DNA of 64,000 bases, from positions 3,895 to 67,894 of the forward strand of contig DBYX01000001.1 of the NCBI GenBank assembly GCA_002311665.1, read 5' to 3'. Of this stretch, positions 1 through 7,462 are shown one piece after another. The first letter of the stretch is position 1; each line of letters begins with the position of its first letter. Below the pieces are notes generated by a model. The model did not search any database. It was not told where the DNA came from and worked only from the letters and a program-made list of their open reading frames with translations. A program made the translations under genes and the position numbers. Source of the stretch: Lachnoclostridium sp. UBA1175. GTDB taxonomy: Bacteria > Bacillota > Clostridia > Lachnospirales > Lachnospiraceae.

Positions 1-366
1 ATCCTCTCGGTGCCGTGCTGCCAGCACGAGATGAACAAGGCGATGTCGACGGAGAGTATGCCGCTGATCGGAAGGTACGGCATTGTGAAGGAGCGCATGG
101 CAGCGCTGATGACGGACGCGATCCGCGCCAATCTGCTGACGGCGTGCGGGTACAAGACGCAGGTGCTTGAGTTCGTCGACCTGAGCCATACGCCGAAGAA
201 TCTTCTGATCCGCGCGACGGCGTGCCTGCAGCCGAAGAGTGTGCGCGAGCGCGCGTTATCGGAGGCGGAGGAGCTGATGAGGACGTTCGGCTACGAGCAG
301 AAACTGTACGCTCTTCTGCGGGAGAGCGGGCGGCTGGAAAGCACCGCGGAACTTTTGAAAAAATGA
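1..366 (+). CDS. Class I SAM-dependent methyltransferase, C-terminal part
   Basis: The reading frame is open from the first base and ends at TGA 364-366, so the 5' part lies outside the window. The visible 121 residues begin ILSVPCCQHE; the PCCQHE motif is typical of a family of uncharacterised SAM-dependent methyltransferases, in which it follows the Rossmann core. The methyl acceptor cannot be told. A strong promoter for tRNA-Arg begins 24 nt after the stop, with no clear terminator between. The family call rests on this one motif and the general character of the tail. Confidence 0.6.
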   Translation: MLSVPCCQHEMNKAMSTESMPLIGRYGIVKERMAALMTDAIRANLLTACGYKTQVLEFVDLSHTPKNLLIRATACLQPKSVRERALSEAEELMRTFGYEQKLYALLRESGRLESTAELLKK

Positions 367-389
367 CGCCCGTTTTTTGAAATTTGTTC

Positions 390-418
390 TTGACATTCCG
401 GCGTCAGGGCTGTACAAT
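390..418 (+). promoter_or_regulatory. Sigma-A promoter of tRNA-Arg
   Basis: TTGACA at 390-395 and TACAAT at 413-418 are separated by exactly 17 nt. The -10 box ends 20 nt before the mature tRNA 5' end. Confidence 0.85.
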
Positions 419-438
419 AGCCCTTGTCGTCAAGACGT

Positions 439-512
439 GTGCGTGTAGCTCAGCTGGATAGAGCACTTGGCTACGGACCAAGGTGTCGGGAGTTCGAATC
501 TTCTCACGCACG
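439..512 (+). tRNA. tRNA-Arg (anticodon ACG)
   Basis: A 74-nt cloverleaf. The acceptor stem pairs 439-445 with 505-511, the anticodon stem CTTGG/CCAAG encloses loop CTACGGA, and the T-arm carries GTTCGAATC. ACG would be read as ICG after deamination and decodes CGU/CGC/CGA. The 3' CCA is not encoded. Confidence 0.95.
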
Positions 513-516
513 GATC

Positions 517-552
517 AGGGGATCGCAGGAGCGGTCCCCTTTGTTTCTTTTT
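517..552 (+). terminator. Intrinsic terminator after tRNA-Arg
   Basis: The arms AGGGGATCG (517-525) and CGGTCCCCT (532-540) pair and are followed by a T-rich tail (541-552). It separates the tRNA from the next gene. Confidence 0.8.
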
Positions 553-610
553 CTGTATGTTTCGGCTTGAACGCCGGACCGGCGGTGTGCGCCGGGCAGG
601 AGGTTTCGGA

Positions 611-1786
611 ATGGGAAAATATGAGTTTGTTGCACCGTGCCATTTCGGGCTTGAGGCGGTGCTGAAGACGGAGATCCAGAAGCTCGGTTACGAGATCGTG
701 AAAGTGGAGGACGGCAAAGTCACCTTTGCGGGTGACGAGAGCGCGTTCGCGAGAGCCAACATTTTCCTCAGAACCGCGGAGCGCGTGCTGTGGAAGATCG
801 GCGAGTTCACAGCGGAGTCGTTCGAGGAGCTTTTCGAGCGTACGGCGGAGCTTCCGTGGGAGGATTACATCCCCGCGGACGGGCGCTTCTGGGTGACGAA
901 GGCGACCTCGGTCAAGAGCAAGCTCTTCAGCACGTCGGACATTCAGTCAATTATGAAAAAAGCGATCGTGGAGCGGATGAAGAAGAAGTACCGGATTTCC
1001 TGGTTTCCGGAGACCGGCAACGAGTATCCGATCCGCGTGTCGGTCATCAAGGATGTGTTCCTCGTCGGGATCGACACGTCGGGTGAGTCGCTTCACAAGC
1101 GCGGATACCGCAAGCTTGTCGGCAAGGCGCCGATCAGCGAGACGCTCGCCGCGGCGCTGATCAGCCTGACACCGTGGAATGAGAGCCGCATATTGGTGGA
1201 TCCCTTCTGCGGAAGCGGTACTATTCCGATCGAGGCGGCGATGATCGGACGGAATATAGCACCCGGCGTGAACCGTGAATTCCGCGCGGAGCAGTACCGT
1301 GAGCGCCTGTCGGAGCAGCTGTGGAAGGCGGCCCGCGAGGAGGCGAGAGACGGGGAGCGGCACGACGGTTCGCTGCAGATCCAGGGTTACGATATCGATC
1401 GCGACGCCATCTCGATCGCGCGCCAGAACGCGGCGGCGGCCGGTGTCGCAGATGACATTCATATGCAGGTACGCGCGGTAAAGGAGCTGCACCACCCGAA
1501 GAAGTACGGTTTCCTGATCACCAACCCGCCGTACGGCGAGCGCCTGGAGGACCGGAAGGACCTTCCCGAGCTGTACCGCCAGATCGGCGAGGCTTACCGC
1601 GGGCTGGACTCGTGGTCGATGTTCCTGATCACCTCGTACGAGGATGCGGAGCGTTACCTCGGGCGCAAGGCGGATAGAAACCGTAAGATATACAACGGAA
1701 TGATCAAGACATATTTCTACCAGTTCCTCGGGCCGAAGCCGCCGAGAGCGAACGCGGACAAGGCTGACGGAACGGTTCAACAGTGA
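611..1786 (+). CDS. THUMP-domain class I RNA methyltransferase (RlmL/YpsC-like)
   Basis: A 391-residue protein. A ferredoxin-like/THUMP RNA-binding part occupies roughly residues 1-155 and a UPF0020-type SAM-binding domain the rest. The glycine-rich SAM loop reads DPFCGSGTIPIEAA and the catalytic motif is TNPPYGERL (about residues 303-311), as in N2-guanine methyltransferases such as E. coli RlmL, so 23S rRNA guanine methylation is the likely role. The length matches stand-alone Firmicute YpsC proteins rather than fused RlmKL. The start at 611 is chosen because CAGGAGG (598-604) sits just upstream; a longer in-frame extension would run back through the tRNA. It leads a short run with rdgB and a phosphoesterase. 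Confidence 0.85.
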   Translation: MGKYEFVAPCHFGLEAVLKTEIQKLGYEIVKVEDGKVTFAGDESAFARANIFLRTAERVLWKIGEFTAESFEELFERTAELPWEDYIPADGRFWVTKATSVKSKLFSTSDIQSIMKKAIVERMKKKYRISWFPETGNEYPIRVSVIKDVFLVGIDTSGESLHKRGYRKLVGKAPISETLAAALISLTPWNESRILVDPFCGSGTIPIEAAMIGRNIAPGVNREFRAEQYRERLSEQLWKAAREEARDGERHDGSLQIQGYDIDRDAISIARQNAAAAGVADDIHMQVRAVKELHHPKKYGFLITNPPYGERLEDRKDLPELYRQIGEAYRGLDSWSMFLITSYEDAERYLGRKADRNRKIYNGMIKTYFYQFLGPKPPRANADKADGTVQQ

Positions 1787-1815
1787 TCCGGCTTCTGCCG
1801 GAGAGGAGGATTTGT

Positions 1816-2424
1816 ATGCCCGGAGACAAAGAGCGATTGGTATTTGCCACAGGCAACGCGCACAAAATGGTCGAGATCCGCGCGATCCTAGGCGACCGCT
1901 ACGACGTGGTCTCGATGAAGGAGGCCGGGATCGTCGCTGACATTGTGGAGGACGGGGACTCGTTCGAAGCCAACGCGCTGATCAAGGCGCGCGAGGTGAG
2001 CCGTATCGCCGGCTGTATGGCGATGGCGGACGACTCGGGGCTGGAGGTGGATTACCTCGGCGGAATGCCCGGGATCTACTCGGCGCGCTTCCTCGGGGAG
2101 GACACTTCCTACGACATCAAAAACCGCGTGATCATCGATATGCTTGACAAGGCGAAGCCCTCGGAGCGGACTGCGCGCTTCGTGTGCGCGATCGCGTGTG
2201 CGTGGCCGGACGGCCGCGCGGAGGTCGTGAGAGGCACGTTCGAGGGAGAGATCGCGAAGGAACCGGCGGGACCGAACGGTTTCGGGTATGACCCCATTTT
2301 CCTCGTGCCCGGGCTCGGCAGGACGAGCGCGGAGATCGCGCCTGAGGAGAAGAACGCGATCAGCCACCGCGGAAATGCGCTGCGGCTGATGAGAGAGCGC
2401 CTGCAGGCGATCGGGGAGAAGTGA
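1816..2424 (+). CDS. rdgB: Non-canonical purine NTP pyrophosphatase (RdgB/HAM1)
   Basis: A 202-residue house-cleaning enzyme that hydrolyses dITP, ITP and XTP to the monophosphates. The N-terminal phosphate-binding signature FATGNAHKMVE, the MADDSGLEVDYLGGMPGIYSARF core and FGYDPIF with AEIAPEEKNAISHRG near the C-terminus are all present, so it looks complete and active. ATG 1816 is preferred over an upstream in-frame start because GAGAGGAGGA (1801-1810) lies six bases before it. It follows the methyltransferase gene by 29 nt and precedes the phosphoesterase by 18 nt, which suggests co-transcription. The RdgB-YfcE pairing is common in Clostridia. Confidence 0.93.
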   Translation: MPGDKERLVFATGNAHKMVEIRAILGDRYDVVSMKEAGIVADIVEDGDSFEANALIKAREVSRIAGCMAMADDSGLEVDYLGGMPGIYSARFLGEDTSYDIKNRVIIDMLDKAKPSERTARFVCAIACAWPDGRAEVVRGTFEGEIAKEPAGPNGFGYDPIFLVPGLGRTSAEIAPEEKNAISHRGNALRLMRERLQAIGEK

Positions 2425-2442
2425 GAGTACCGGGAGGCTTGG

Positions 2443-2928
2443 ATGAAGATTATCGTGATCAGTGATACACACGATCGCACGGAGACGATGGAACGGCTGC
2501 TGGCCCTGCAGGAGGTGAAGGAGGCGGATTGGCTCATTCACTGCGGCGACATCGGCTATGATGACGACTGGCTGCGCAACGCCTTTCGCGGCGCGGTCAC
2601 GATCGTGGCGGGCAACTGCGACTACGGCTCGAACCTGCCGAGGGAGACGGTTGTCGAGAGGGAAGGAACGGGCTTTTTCATCACGCACGGCCATCGCTAT
2701 CTGATGGGAGGCCTCGACCGGCTGTCGTACCGCGCGCAGGAACTCGGATGCGGCGTTGTCCTGTTCGGGCATACGCACGCGCCTCTGGTGGAAGAGGAGG
2801 GTGACATCCTCTTCGTCAACCCGGGAAGTCTTGCGTTGCCGAGGCAGGCGAACCGAAGGAAGACGTACGCGGTGCTCACGGACAAGGACGGCGCGTGGAA
2901 AGCGGAGATCCGGGAACTGCCGGAATGA
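2443..2928 (+). CDS. YfcE/MJ0936-type metallophosphoesterase
   Basis: A 161-residue calcineurin-like phosphoesterase. All metal ligands are in place: SDTHD at the N-terminus, HCGD, AGNCD, THGH and FGHTH with a closing VNPGS motif. The family members hydrolyse phosphodiesters in vitro; the physiological substrate is not known. It is the last gene of the rdgB cluster. No strong plus-strand terminator follows; the hairpin at 3000-3043 has its T-tract on the other strand. Confidence 0.88.
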   Translation: MKIIVISDTHDRTETMERLLALQEVKEADWLIHCGDIGYDDDWLRNAFRGAVTIVAGNCDYGSNLPRETVVEREGTGFFITHGHRYLMGGLDRLSYRAQELGCGVVLFGHTHAPLVEEEGDILFVNPGSLALPRQANRRKTYAVLTDKDGAWKAEIRELPE

Positions 2929-2999
2929 CGCGCAGATCAATTTAATGAAACAAACCTGCGGTTTGCCGGAACCCGGAGCCGCAGCATCAAAGCAACAAA

Positions 3000-3043
3000 A
3001 AGGCGGTCTCCGTCGCAGATGACTCTGCAGCGGAAACCGCCTT
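3000..3043 (-). terminator. Terminator of the minus-strand membrane protein gene
   Basis: The arms AAGGCGGT (3000-3007) and ACCGCCTT (3036-3043), with an inner CGCAG/CTGCAGCG stem, form a long hairpin. On the minus strand it is followed by a TTTTTGTTG tail; the plus side has only a weak T content. Confidence 0.75.
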
Positions 3044-3091
3044 GATCATTCATTCGTAAAATTCGGAAAATCTACGGAAGGTTGTAAGAAC

Positions 3092-3934
3092 CTACTCCTC
3101 GTCCTTCTTAGCTTCTTCCTCAGCCTTCTTAGCCGCTTCCTCCGCCTTCTTCTTAGCGGCATCAAGACCTACTTCATCCTCGAATCTCTTCTTGCAGTCT
3201 GCACATACGTCGTTGCAGCCGTTCTCCAGAGCGATATCCACGCAGGACTTGCCTTCGTTGGAATCGGAACCGACAATCGCCTCGTAAACCGTCTCTCTGT
3301 TCTTGATGTGAGAGCACTCGCGATACAGGTGATACTTCTTACCGGTCTGCGTAAAGTAAACTGCGTACTCGGGAAGCACGCTGTCTGCGTAGATGCCTTC
3401 CTGCTCCGCCTTCATCTCAGCGGAGAGCGGGTTCCATTCGATGCTGAACAGACCGCCGATAAGCAGAGCGACGATACCGACAACCGCTGCGACGATCTTC
3501 GTCTTTTTGTCCGCCTTCTTGTTGGTCAGCGCAAGGATGATCAAAGGAAGGAAAGCGGCTACGGCAACGATCAGGCCGAGGTTGTTCCAGATCCAGAACA
3601 ATGTCTTGTTCTTCTCGGAAGCGGGATCGATGTGGTTGGCCTGCTTCCAGAGCATGGAACCGATGACCACGCAGATTAGGTCGAGCACGATAAACAGGAT
3701 GATAAATACAAGCGGTTCGAAGTCGAACGGGAAATCCAGTTTCTGGAACAGAACCAGGATTGCCAGAACCTCGAAAACGATGGCGAGCACCCAGAGCACG
3801 ATGGCACCGATGCGTCTGCCGGTTGCGTTACCCTTCGGGGTAGCAGCTACCGTATTCTTTCCGCCTTCCGTGGATACGGGTCTCTTCTTCCTCGTCGATT
3901 CGGAAGCGGATACGGTGTTCTTTTTCTCAGCCAT
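3092..3934 (-). CDS. Uncharacterised membrane protein with Cys/His-rich cytosolic or extracellular tail
   Basis: A 280-residue protein not assigned to a named family. It has a basic, Ser/Thr-rich N-terminus (residues 1-45), four hydrophobic segments (about 47-68, 78-102, 113-140 and 147-167), then a soluble domain containing YHLYRECSHIKN and NDVCADCKKRF, and a highly charged Ala/Lys/Glu tail. The Cys and His spacing suggests metal binding. The start is ATG 3932-3934 with GAAGGAGT upstream; a longer frame reading reaches into the promoter. A TTGAAA-17-TATAAT promoter and two perfect palindromes lie upstream. Confidence 0.75.
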   Translation of the reverse strand: MAEKKNTVSASESTRKKRPVSTEGGKNTVAATPKGNATGRRIGAIVLWVLAIVFEVLAILVLFQKLDFPFDFEPLVFIILFIVLDLICVVIGSMLWKQANHIDPASEKNKTLFWIWNNLGLIVAVAAFLPLIILALTNKKADKKTKIVAAVVGIVALLIGGLFSIEWNPLSAEMKAEQEGIYADSVLPEYAVYFTQTGKKYHLYRECSHIKNRETVYEAIVGSDSNEGKSCVDIALENGCNDVCADCKKRFEDEVGLDAAKKKAEEAAKKAEEEAKKDEE

Positions 3935-4009
3935 ATTGTTACACTCCTTCTTCTCTGTTGTATTGGGGCCACAAGGCGTACGGAACGACATCTTGTTGCC
4001 TATACGGTC

Positions 4010-4038
4010 ATTATATCCTATATCTATTGCATTTTCAA
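4010..4038 (-). promoter_or_regulatory. Sigma-A promoter of the minus-strand membrane protein gene
   Basis: Read on the minus strand, TTGAAA (4038-4033) and TATAAT (4015-4010) have a 17-nt spacer. The -35 box lies inside the palindrome at 4031-4046, so that palindrome is well placed to be an operator. Confidence 0.75.
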
Positions 4039-4068
4039 TTGAAAATACTTGTATTTTGCGCAAAATAC
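4031..4068. repeat. Two adjacent perfect palindromes between divergent promoters
   Basis: ATTTTCAATTGAAAAT (4031-4046, 16 nt) and GTATTTTGCGCAAAATAC (4051-4068, 18 nt) are both perfect palindromes four bases apart. They lie between the minus-strand promoter and the tRNA promoter on the plus strand. Both share the ATTTT...AAAAT architecture of other intergenic elements in this window. Confidence 0.85.
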
Positions 4069-4083
4069 AGCGGAAAATAGTTG

Positions 4084-4112
4084 TTGACTTTTCCATTCTT
4101 TTATGGTATTTT
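4084..4112 (+). promoter_or_regulatory. Promoter of the tRNA cluster
   Basis: TTGACT (4084-4089) and TATTTT (4107-4112) with a 17-nt spacer, ending 17 nt before tRNA-Pro. Confidence 0.65.
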
Positions 4113-4129
4113 GATTATCGTTTCTGATA

Positions 4130-4204
<75 letters not shown>

Positions 4205-4229
4205 TCCAAAGTAAAACCCCGTTGATTTT

Positions 4230-4300
4230 GCGGGTGTAGTTCAATGGTAGAACACTAGCCTTCCAAGCTAGACACGTGGGTTCGATTCCCATCACCCGCT
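4230..4300 (+). tRNA. tRNA-Gly (anticodon TCC)
   Basis: A 71-nt cloverleaf. GCGGGTG (4230-4236) pairs with CACCCGC (4293-4299), and anticodon stem CTAGC/GCTAG encloses CTTCCAA. No encoded CCA. Confidence 0.95.
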
Positions 4301-4344
4301 TCATCGAGCGGTGCACACACTGCTCGTATGTTTTTGTCAGTTGT

Positions 4345-4418
4345 GTGCCAGTAGCTCAGTTGGATAGAGCAACGGCCTTCTAAGCCGTGTGTCGGGGGTT
4401 CGAATCCCTTCTGGCACA
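4345..4418 (+). tRNA. tRNA-Arg (anticodon TCT)
   Basis: A 74-nt cloverleaf. GTGCCAG (4345-4351) pairs with CTGGCAC (4411-4417), and anticodon stem ACGGC/GCCGT encloses CTTCTAA. It reads AGA/AGG codons. Confidence 0.95.
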
Positions 4419-4447
4419 TTTCCGGTAAGGAAAAGAAAGTTTGATAT

Positions 4448-4522
4448 GGTGGGTATAGCGCAGCTGGTTAGCGCGCCAGATTGTGGCTCTGGAGGCCTTG
4501 GGTTCGAATCCCAATATCCACC
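4448..4522 (+). tRNA. tRNA-His (anticodon GTG)
   Basis: The acceptor stem GTGGGTA (4449-4455) pairs with TATCCAC (4515-4521). The extra G-1 at 4448 faces C73 at 4522, the identity element of tRNA-His. The anticodon loop is TTGTGGC. Confidence 0.94.
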
Positions 4523-4528
4523 CTGCGG

Positions 4529-4563
4529 AAGCCTATCGGGAGACCGACAGGCTTTTCGTTTTA
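4529..4563 (+). terminator. Terminator inside the tRNA cluster, after tRNA-His
   Basis: AAGCCT..TCGG-GAGA-CCGA..AGGCTT (4529-4554) is followed by TTCGTTTT. tRNA-Gln downstream probably needs readthrough or its own promoter. Confidence 0.75.
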
Positions 4564-4612
4564 TCCGGGGGACGCGCGGCGTGCTCCGAAAGCCGCCGTA
4601 AGCGGTTTGTCC

Positions 4613-4684
4613 TGGGCCATCGCCAAGCGGTAAGGCACAGGGTTTTGATCCCTGCATCCGCTGGTTCGAATCCAGCTGGCCCAG
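4613..4684 (+). tRNA. tRNA-Gln (anticodon TTG)
   Basis: A 72-nt cloverleaf. TGGGCCA (4613-4619) pairs with TGGCCCA (4677-4683), discriminator G, anticodon stem CAGGG/CCCTG enclosing TTTTGAT. It has the U1-A72 pair usual for bacterial tRNA-Gln. Confidence 0.94.
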
Positions 4685-4697
4685 TCATTGCGGACGG

Positions 4698-4730
4698 GAG
4701 CGTTTCAAGTTTCTTGAGACGCTCTTTTTT
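4698..4730 (+). terminator. Terminator after tRNA-Gln
   Basis: The arms GAGCGTTTCAAG (4698-4709) and CTTGAGACGCTC (4713-4724) form a perfect 12-bp stem with a 3-nt loop, followed by six T. Confidence 0.9.
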
Positions 4731-4764
4731 CGTGCGTCGCAGTGTAAACGGAGTGTTTACGGAG

Positions 4765-4917
4765 TTTTTTGCATTTTGCGAAAAATAAATGAAAAAATGT
4801 GAAAATAGTAGTGCATTTTGCGGCCTTTTGTGGTATTATATGCCTTGGAATGTAATTCGTATTTACATTTTCCGCGCGCTCGCGTGCGGGCAAATAAAGA
4901 TAAAGGAGAAAAAGAGT
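4765..4917 (+). promoter_or_regulatory. Upstream region of the SPFH operon with three ATTTTSCG elements
   Basis: GCATTTTGCG occurs twice (4771-4780 and 4813-4822) and ACATTTTCCG once (4865-4874). A TATTAT box near 4831 could be a -10, but no convincing -35 lies 16-18 nt before it. Transcription start is therefore uncertain; the repeated element is the clear feature. Confidence 0.5.
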
Positions 4918-6219
4918 ATGGGACTTATCAGTGCACTTGTAGGTTCCGCCGGCGGCGTATTGGCGGATCAGTGGAAGGAATTCTTCTATTGTGAGGCAAT
5001 GCCTTTCGACGTATTGATGAAGAAGGGTGAAAAGGTTGTCGGAGGACGCAGCTCCAACACCAAGGGATCGGACAATATTATCTCGGCCGGATCGAAGATC
5101 GCGGTTGCGGACGGTCAGTGTATGGTCATTGTGGAGCAGGGCAAGATCGTTGAGGTCTGCGCAGAGCCCGGTGAGTTCATTTACGATACCTCGAGCGAGC
5201 CCAGCATTTTCTACGGCGGCCTCGGCAAGGGTATTCTGAATACCTTCAAGCAGATCGGCAAGCGTTTCACCTTCGGCGGTGACACCGGCAAGGATCAGAG
5301 AGTTTACTATTTCAATACCAAGGAATTGATGGACAACAAGTTCGGTACGAACAACCCGATCCCGTTCCGCGTATGCGACGCGCGTGTCAACCTTGACATC
5401 GACGTTGACCTTCGCCTGAACGGTGTGTATTCCTACCGTATCGCGGACCCGCTTCTGTTCTACACGAACGTTTGCGCGAATGTTCCGAACGAGTTCCGTC
5501 GTTCCGAGATCGATATGCAGCTCAAGACCGAGTTCGTGAGCGCTCTTCAGCCCGCACTTGCGAAGCTGTCCGCGCTTCAGATGCGTCCGAGCGACATCCC
5601 GGCTCATGCTGAGGAACTGTCCGAGGCGATGAACGAAGTCCTCTCGAAGAAGTGGGGCGAGATCCGCGGTCTTGCAGTCGTCAATGTTGCAATGAACCCG
5701 ATCACGCTGACTCCCGAGGATGCTGCAATGATCAAGGCTGCTCAGAAGACGGCTATGTACATGGATCCTTCCATCGCGATCGCTTCGCGCGTGGAGGCTA
5801 CCAACACCGCTATGGTGGATGCTGCGAACAACGCCGGCGGCGCTGCTGTCGGTATGGTAGGCGTAGGCATGGTGAACCAGATGGGCGGCAACGACATCGC
5901 GAGCCTCACGGCTCTGAACGCTCAGCAGCAGGCAGCGGCTCCGGCAGCTACCTGGACCTGCTCCTGCGGCAACAAGGTTGACGAGAAATTCGGTTTCTGC
6001 CCTCAGTGCGGCAACAAGAAGCCCGCTCCGGCTGGCACCTGGACTTGCCCCGGCTGCGGTAAGCCCGTGGACGGCGCGTTCAACTTCTGCCCGAACTGCG
6101 GCGGTAAGAAGCCCGCGGCAGCGGCTCCTGCCGTATGTGCAAACTGCGGCGCTCCGGCTCCGGATCCGGCGAACCCTCCGAAGTTCTGCCCGAGCTGCGG
6201 TAAGCCTTTCAGCGGCTGA
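4918..6219 (+). CDS. SPFH-domain protein with three C-terminal zinc ribbons (YdjI-like)
   Basis: A 433-residue protein. Residues about 1-330 form the virion-core-like SPFH domain (flotillin/stomatin superfamily), beginning MGLISALVGSAGGVLADQWK. Residues 340-433 hold three double-CxxC zinc ribbons (CSCG/CPQCG, CPGCG/CPNCG, CANCG/CPSCG) joined by Pro/Ala linkers. B. subtilis YdjI is the characterised relative and works with YdjG, YdjH and PspA in envelope stress; the same role here is inferred. No transmembrane segment is visible, so it probably reaches the membrane through its partners. The start at 4918 has AAAGGAGAAA just upstream. First gene of a three-gene operon. Confidence 0.85.
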   Translation: MGLISALVGSAGGVLADQWKEFFYCEAMPFDVLMKKGEKVVGGRSSNTKGSDNIISAGSKIAVADGQCMVIVEQGKIVEVCAEPGEFIYDTSSEPSIFYGGLGKGILNTFKQIGKRFTFGGDTGKDQRVYYFNTKELMDNKFGTNNPIPFRVCDARVNLDIDVDLRLNGVYSYRIADPLLFYTNVCANVPNEFRRSEIDMQLKTEFVSALQPALAKLSALQMRPSDIPAHAEELSEAMNEVLSKKWGEIRGLAVVNVAMNPITLTPEDAAMIKAAQKTAMYMDPSIAIASRVEATNTAMVDAANNAGGAAVGMVGVGMVNQMGGNDIASLTALNAQQQAAAPAATWTCSCGNKVDEKFGFCPQCGNKKPAPAGTWTCPGCGKPVDGAFNFCPNCGGKKPAAAAPAVCANCGAPAPDPANPPKFCPSCGKPFSG

Positions 6220-6376
6220 TCGTCGGTTGCGGCAGGGGACGGTTGTCGGAATGCCGGCAACGGTTTCCGTGTCCTGACAGACTGAGCCCGTAAAGGGATA
6301 TTGACTGCGGAAGCGCCGGCGCGTGCGGTGCTTCCGCAGATGTTTGCAAAAAGAAGTATTGATTTCGGAGGAAACT

Positions 6377-7462
6377 ATGGACAACGTTCAGGGCTACAAA
6401 TGCCTGTGCTGCGGATCTCCTCTCGTGTGGAATGCAGAGGGACAGATCTGGAAATGCACCTCCTGCGACAACACCTACAGCCTTGACACGCTGCAGGCGG
6501 CGCAGCAGTCGGAGCAGGCCGCGGCTACCCAGACGGACGCGATCAACTGGAAAGAATACAATGTCAGCGAGATGATCACCGAGATGGTATCGTACACCTG
6601 CCCTTCGTGCGGCGGCGAGATCCTTGTCGACGGCACCGTCGCTGCGAGCCGTTGCCCTTACTGCGACAACGTTGCGATCATGCAGCCGCAGGTCACGGGC
6701 ATGGTCAAGCCGGACTATATCATTCCGTTCAAGCTGACCAAGGACGATGCGAAGAAAGCGCTTCTGAAGTTCTACCAGGGCAAGAAGCTGCTTCCCGACC
6801 GCTTCTCTGAGGCGAACCATATGGACGAGATCACCGGCATTTATGTTCCGTTCTGGCTGTTTGACTGCGAGACCAGCGCGGATATGACATTTGACGCGAC
6901 GACGGTCACCAAATGGCGCGATTCCGCGTACGACAACACCAAGATCGACCATTATCTCCTTCAGCGAAGCGGAACGCTCCGCTTTGAGAAGGTTCCCGTG
7001 GACGGTTCCGTCCGCATGGACGACGCGTTCATGGACGCGATCGAGCCTTACGACTACTCGGATATGGTGCCGTTCAATCAGGCATATCTCTCCGGTTTTG
7101 TTGCGAACAAGCCCGATGTCGACGTGCAGGCGAGTCTTCCGCGCGCAAATGAGCGCGTGATCAACAGCACGGTCGCGGCGTTTCAGCAGACGGTATCCGG
7201 CTATGTGTCGATCACACCGAAGTCCCGCAGGGTCGAGGCTCACGAGGGTACCATCAAGTACGCGATGCTGCCCGTATGGCTTCTGACGACGCGGTACCTC
7301 GACCAGGTATACACTTTTGCGATGAACGGGCAGACCGGCAAGCTGGTCGGCACGCTTCCCGTCGATGAGGGCAAGTACAAGAAGTGTCTGTACACCCGTA
7401 TGGCCATCATTGCATTGATCGCCATCGTTCTGACGGCGCTGATCGGAGGTGTGTTCCGATGA
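6377..7462 (+). CDS. Zinc-ribbon protein with C-terminal transmembrane anchor (YdjG-like)
   Basis: A 361-residue protein. Two zinc ribbons open it (CLCC..CTSC at residues 8-34, and CPSCG..CPYCD at about 75-95). A long beta-rich soluble region follows, and one hydrophobic helix ends it (about 340-361), giving a tail-anchored arrangement. It resembles B. subtilis YdjG, which with YdjH forms a membrane complex that recruits PspA. The start 6377 has GGAGGA before it. Its TGA overlaps the ATG of the next gene (ATGA at 7459-7462), indicating translational coupling. Confidence 0.82.
   Translation: MDNVQGYKCLCCGSPLVWNAEGQIWKCTSCDNTYSLDTLQAAQQSEQAAATQTDAINWKEYNVSEMITEMVSYTCPSCGGEILVDGTVAASRCPYCDNVAIMQPQVTGMVKPDYIIPFKLTKDDAKKALLKFYQGKKLLPDRFSEANHMDEITGIYVPFWLFDCETSADMTFDATTVTKWRDSAYDNTKIDHYLLQRSGTLRFEKVPVDGSVRMDDAFMDAIEPYDYSDMVPFNQAYLSGFVANKPDVDVQASLPRANERVINSTVAAFQQTVSGYVSITPKSRRVEAHEGTIKYAMLPVWLLTTRYLDQVYTFAMNGQTGKLVGTLPVDEGKYKKCLYTRMAIIALIAIVLTALIGGVFR

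Noticed and set aside
4705..6384. Minus-strand open frame opposite the SPFH gene
   Set aside because: Composition is rich in Arg, His and Val, as expected of an antisense shadow, while the plus strand has a clear domain, start and operon context.
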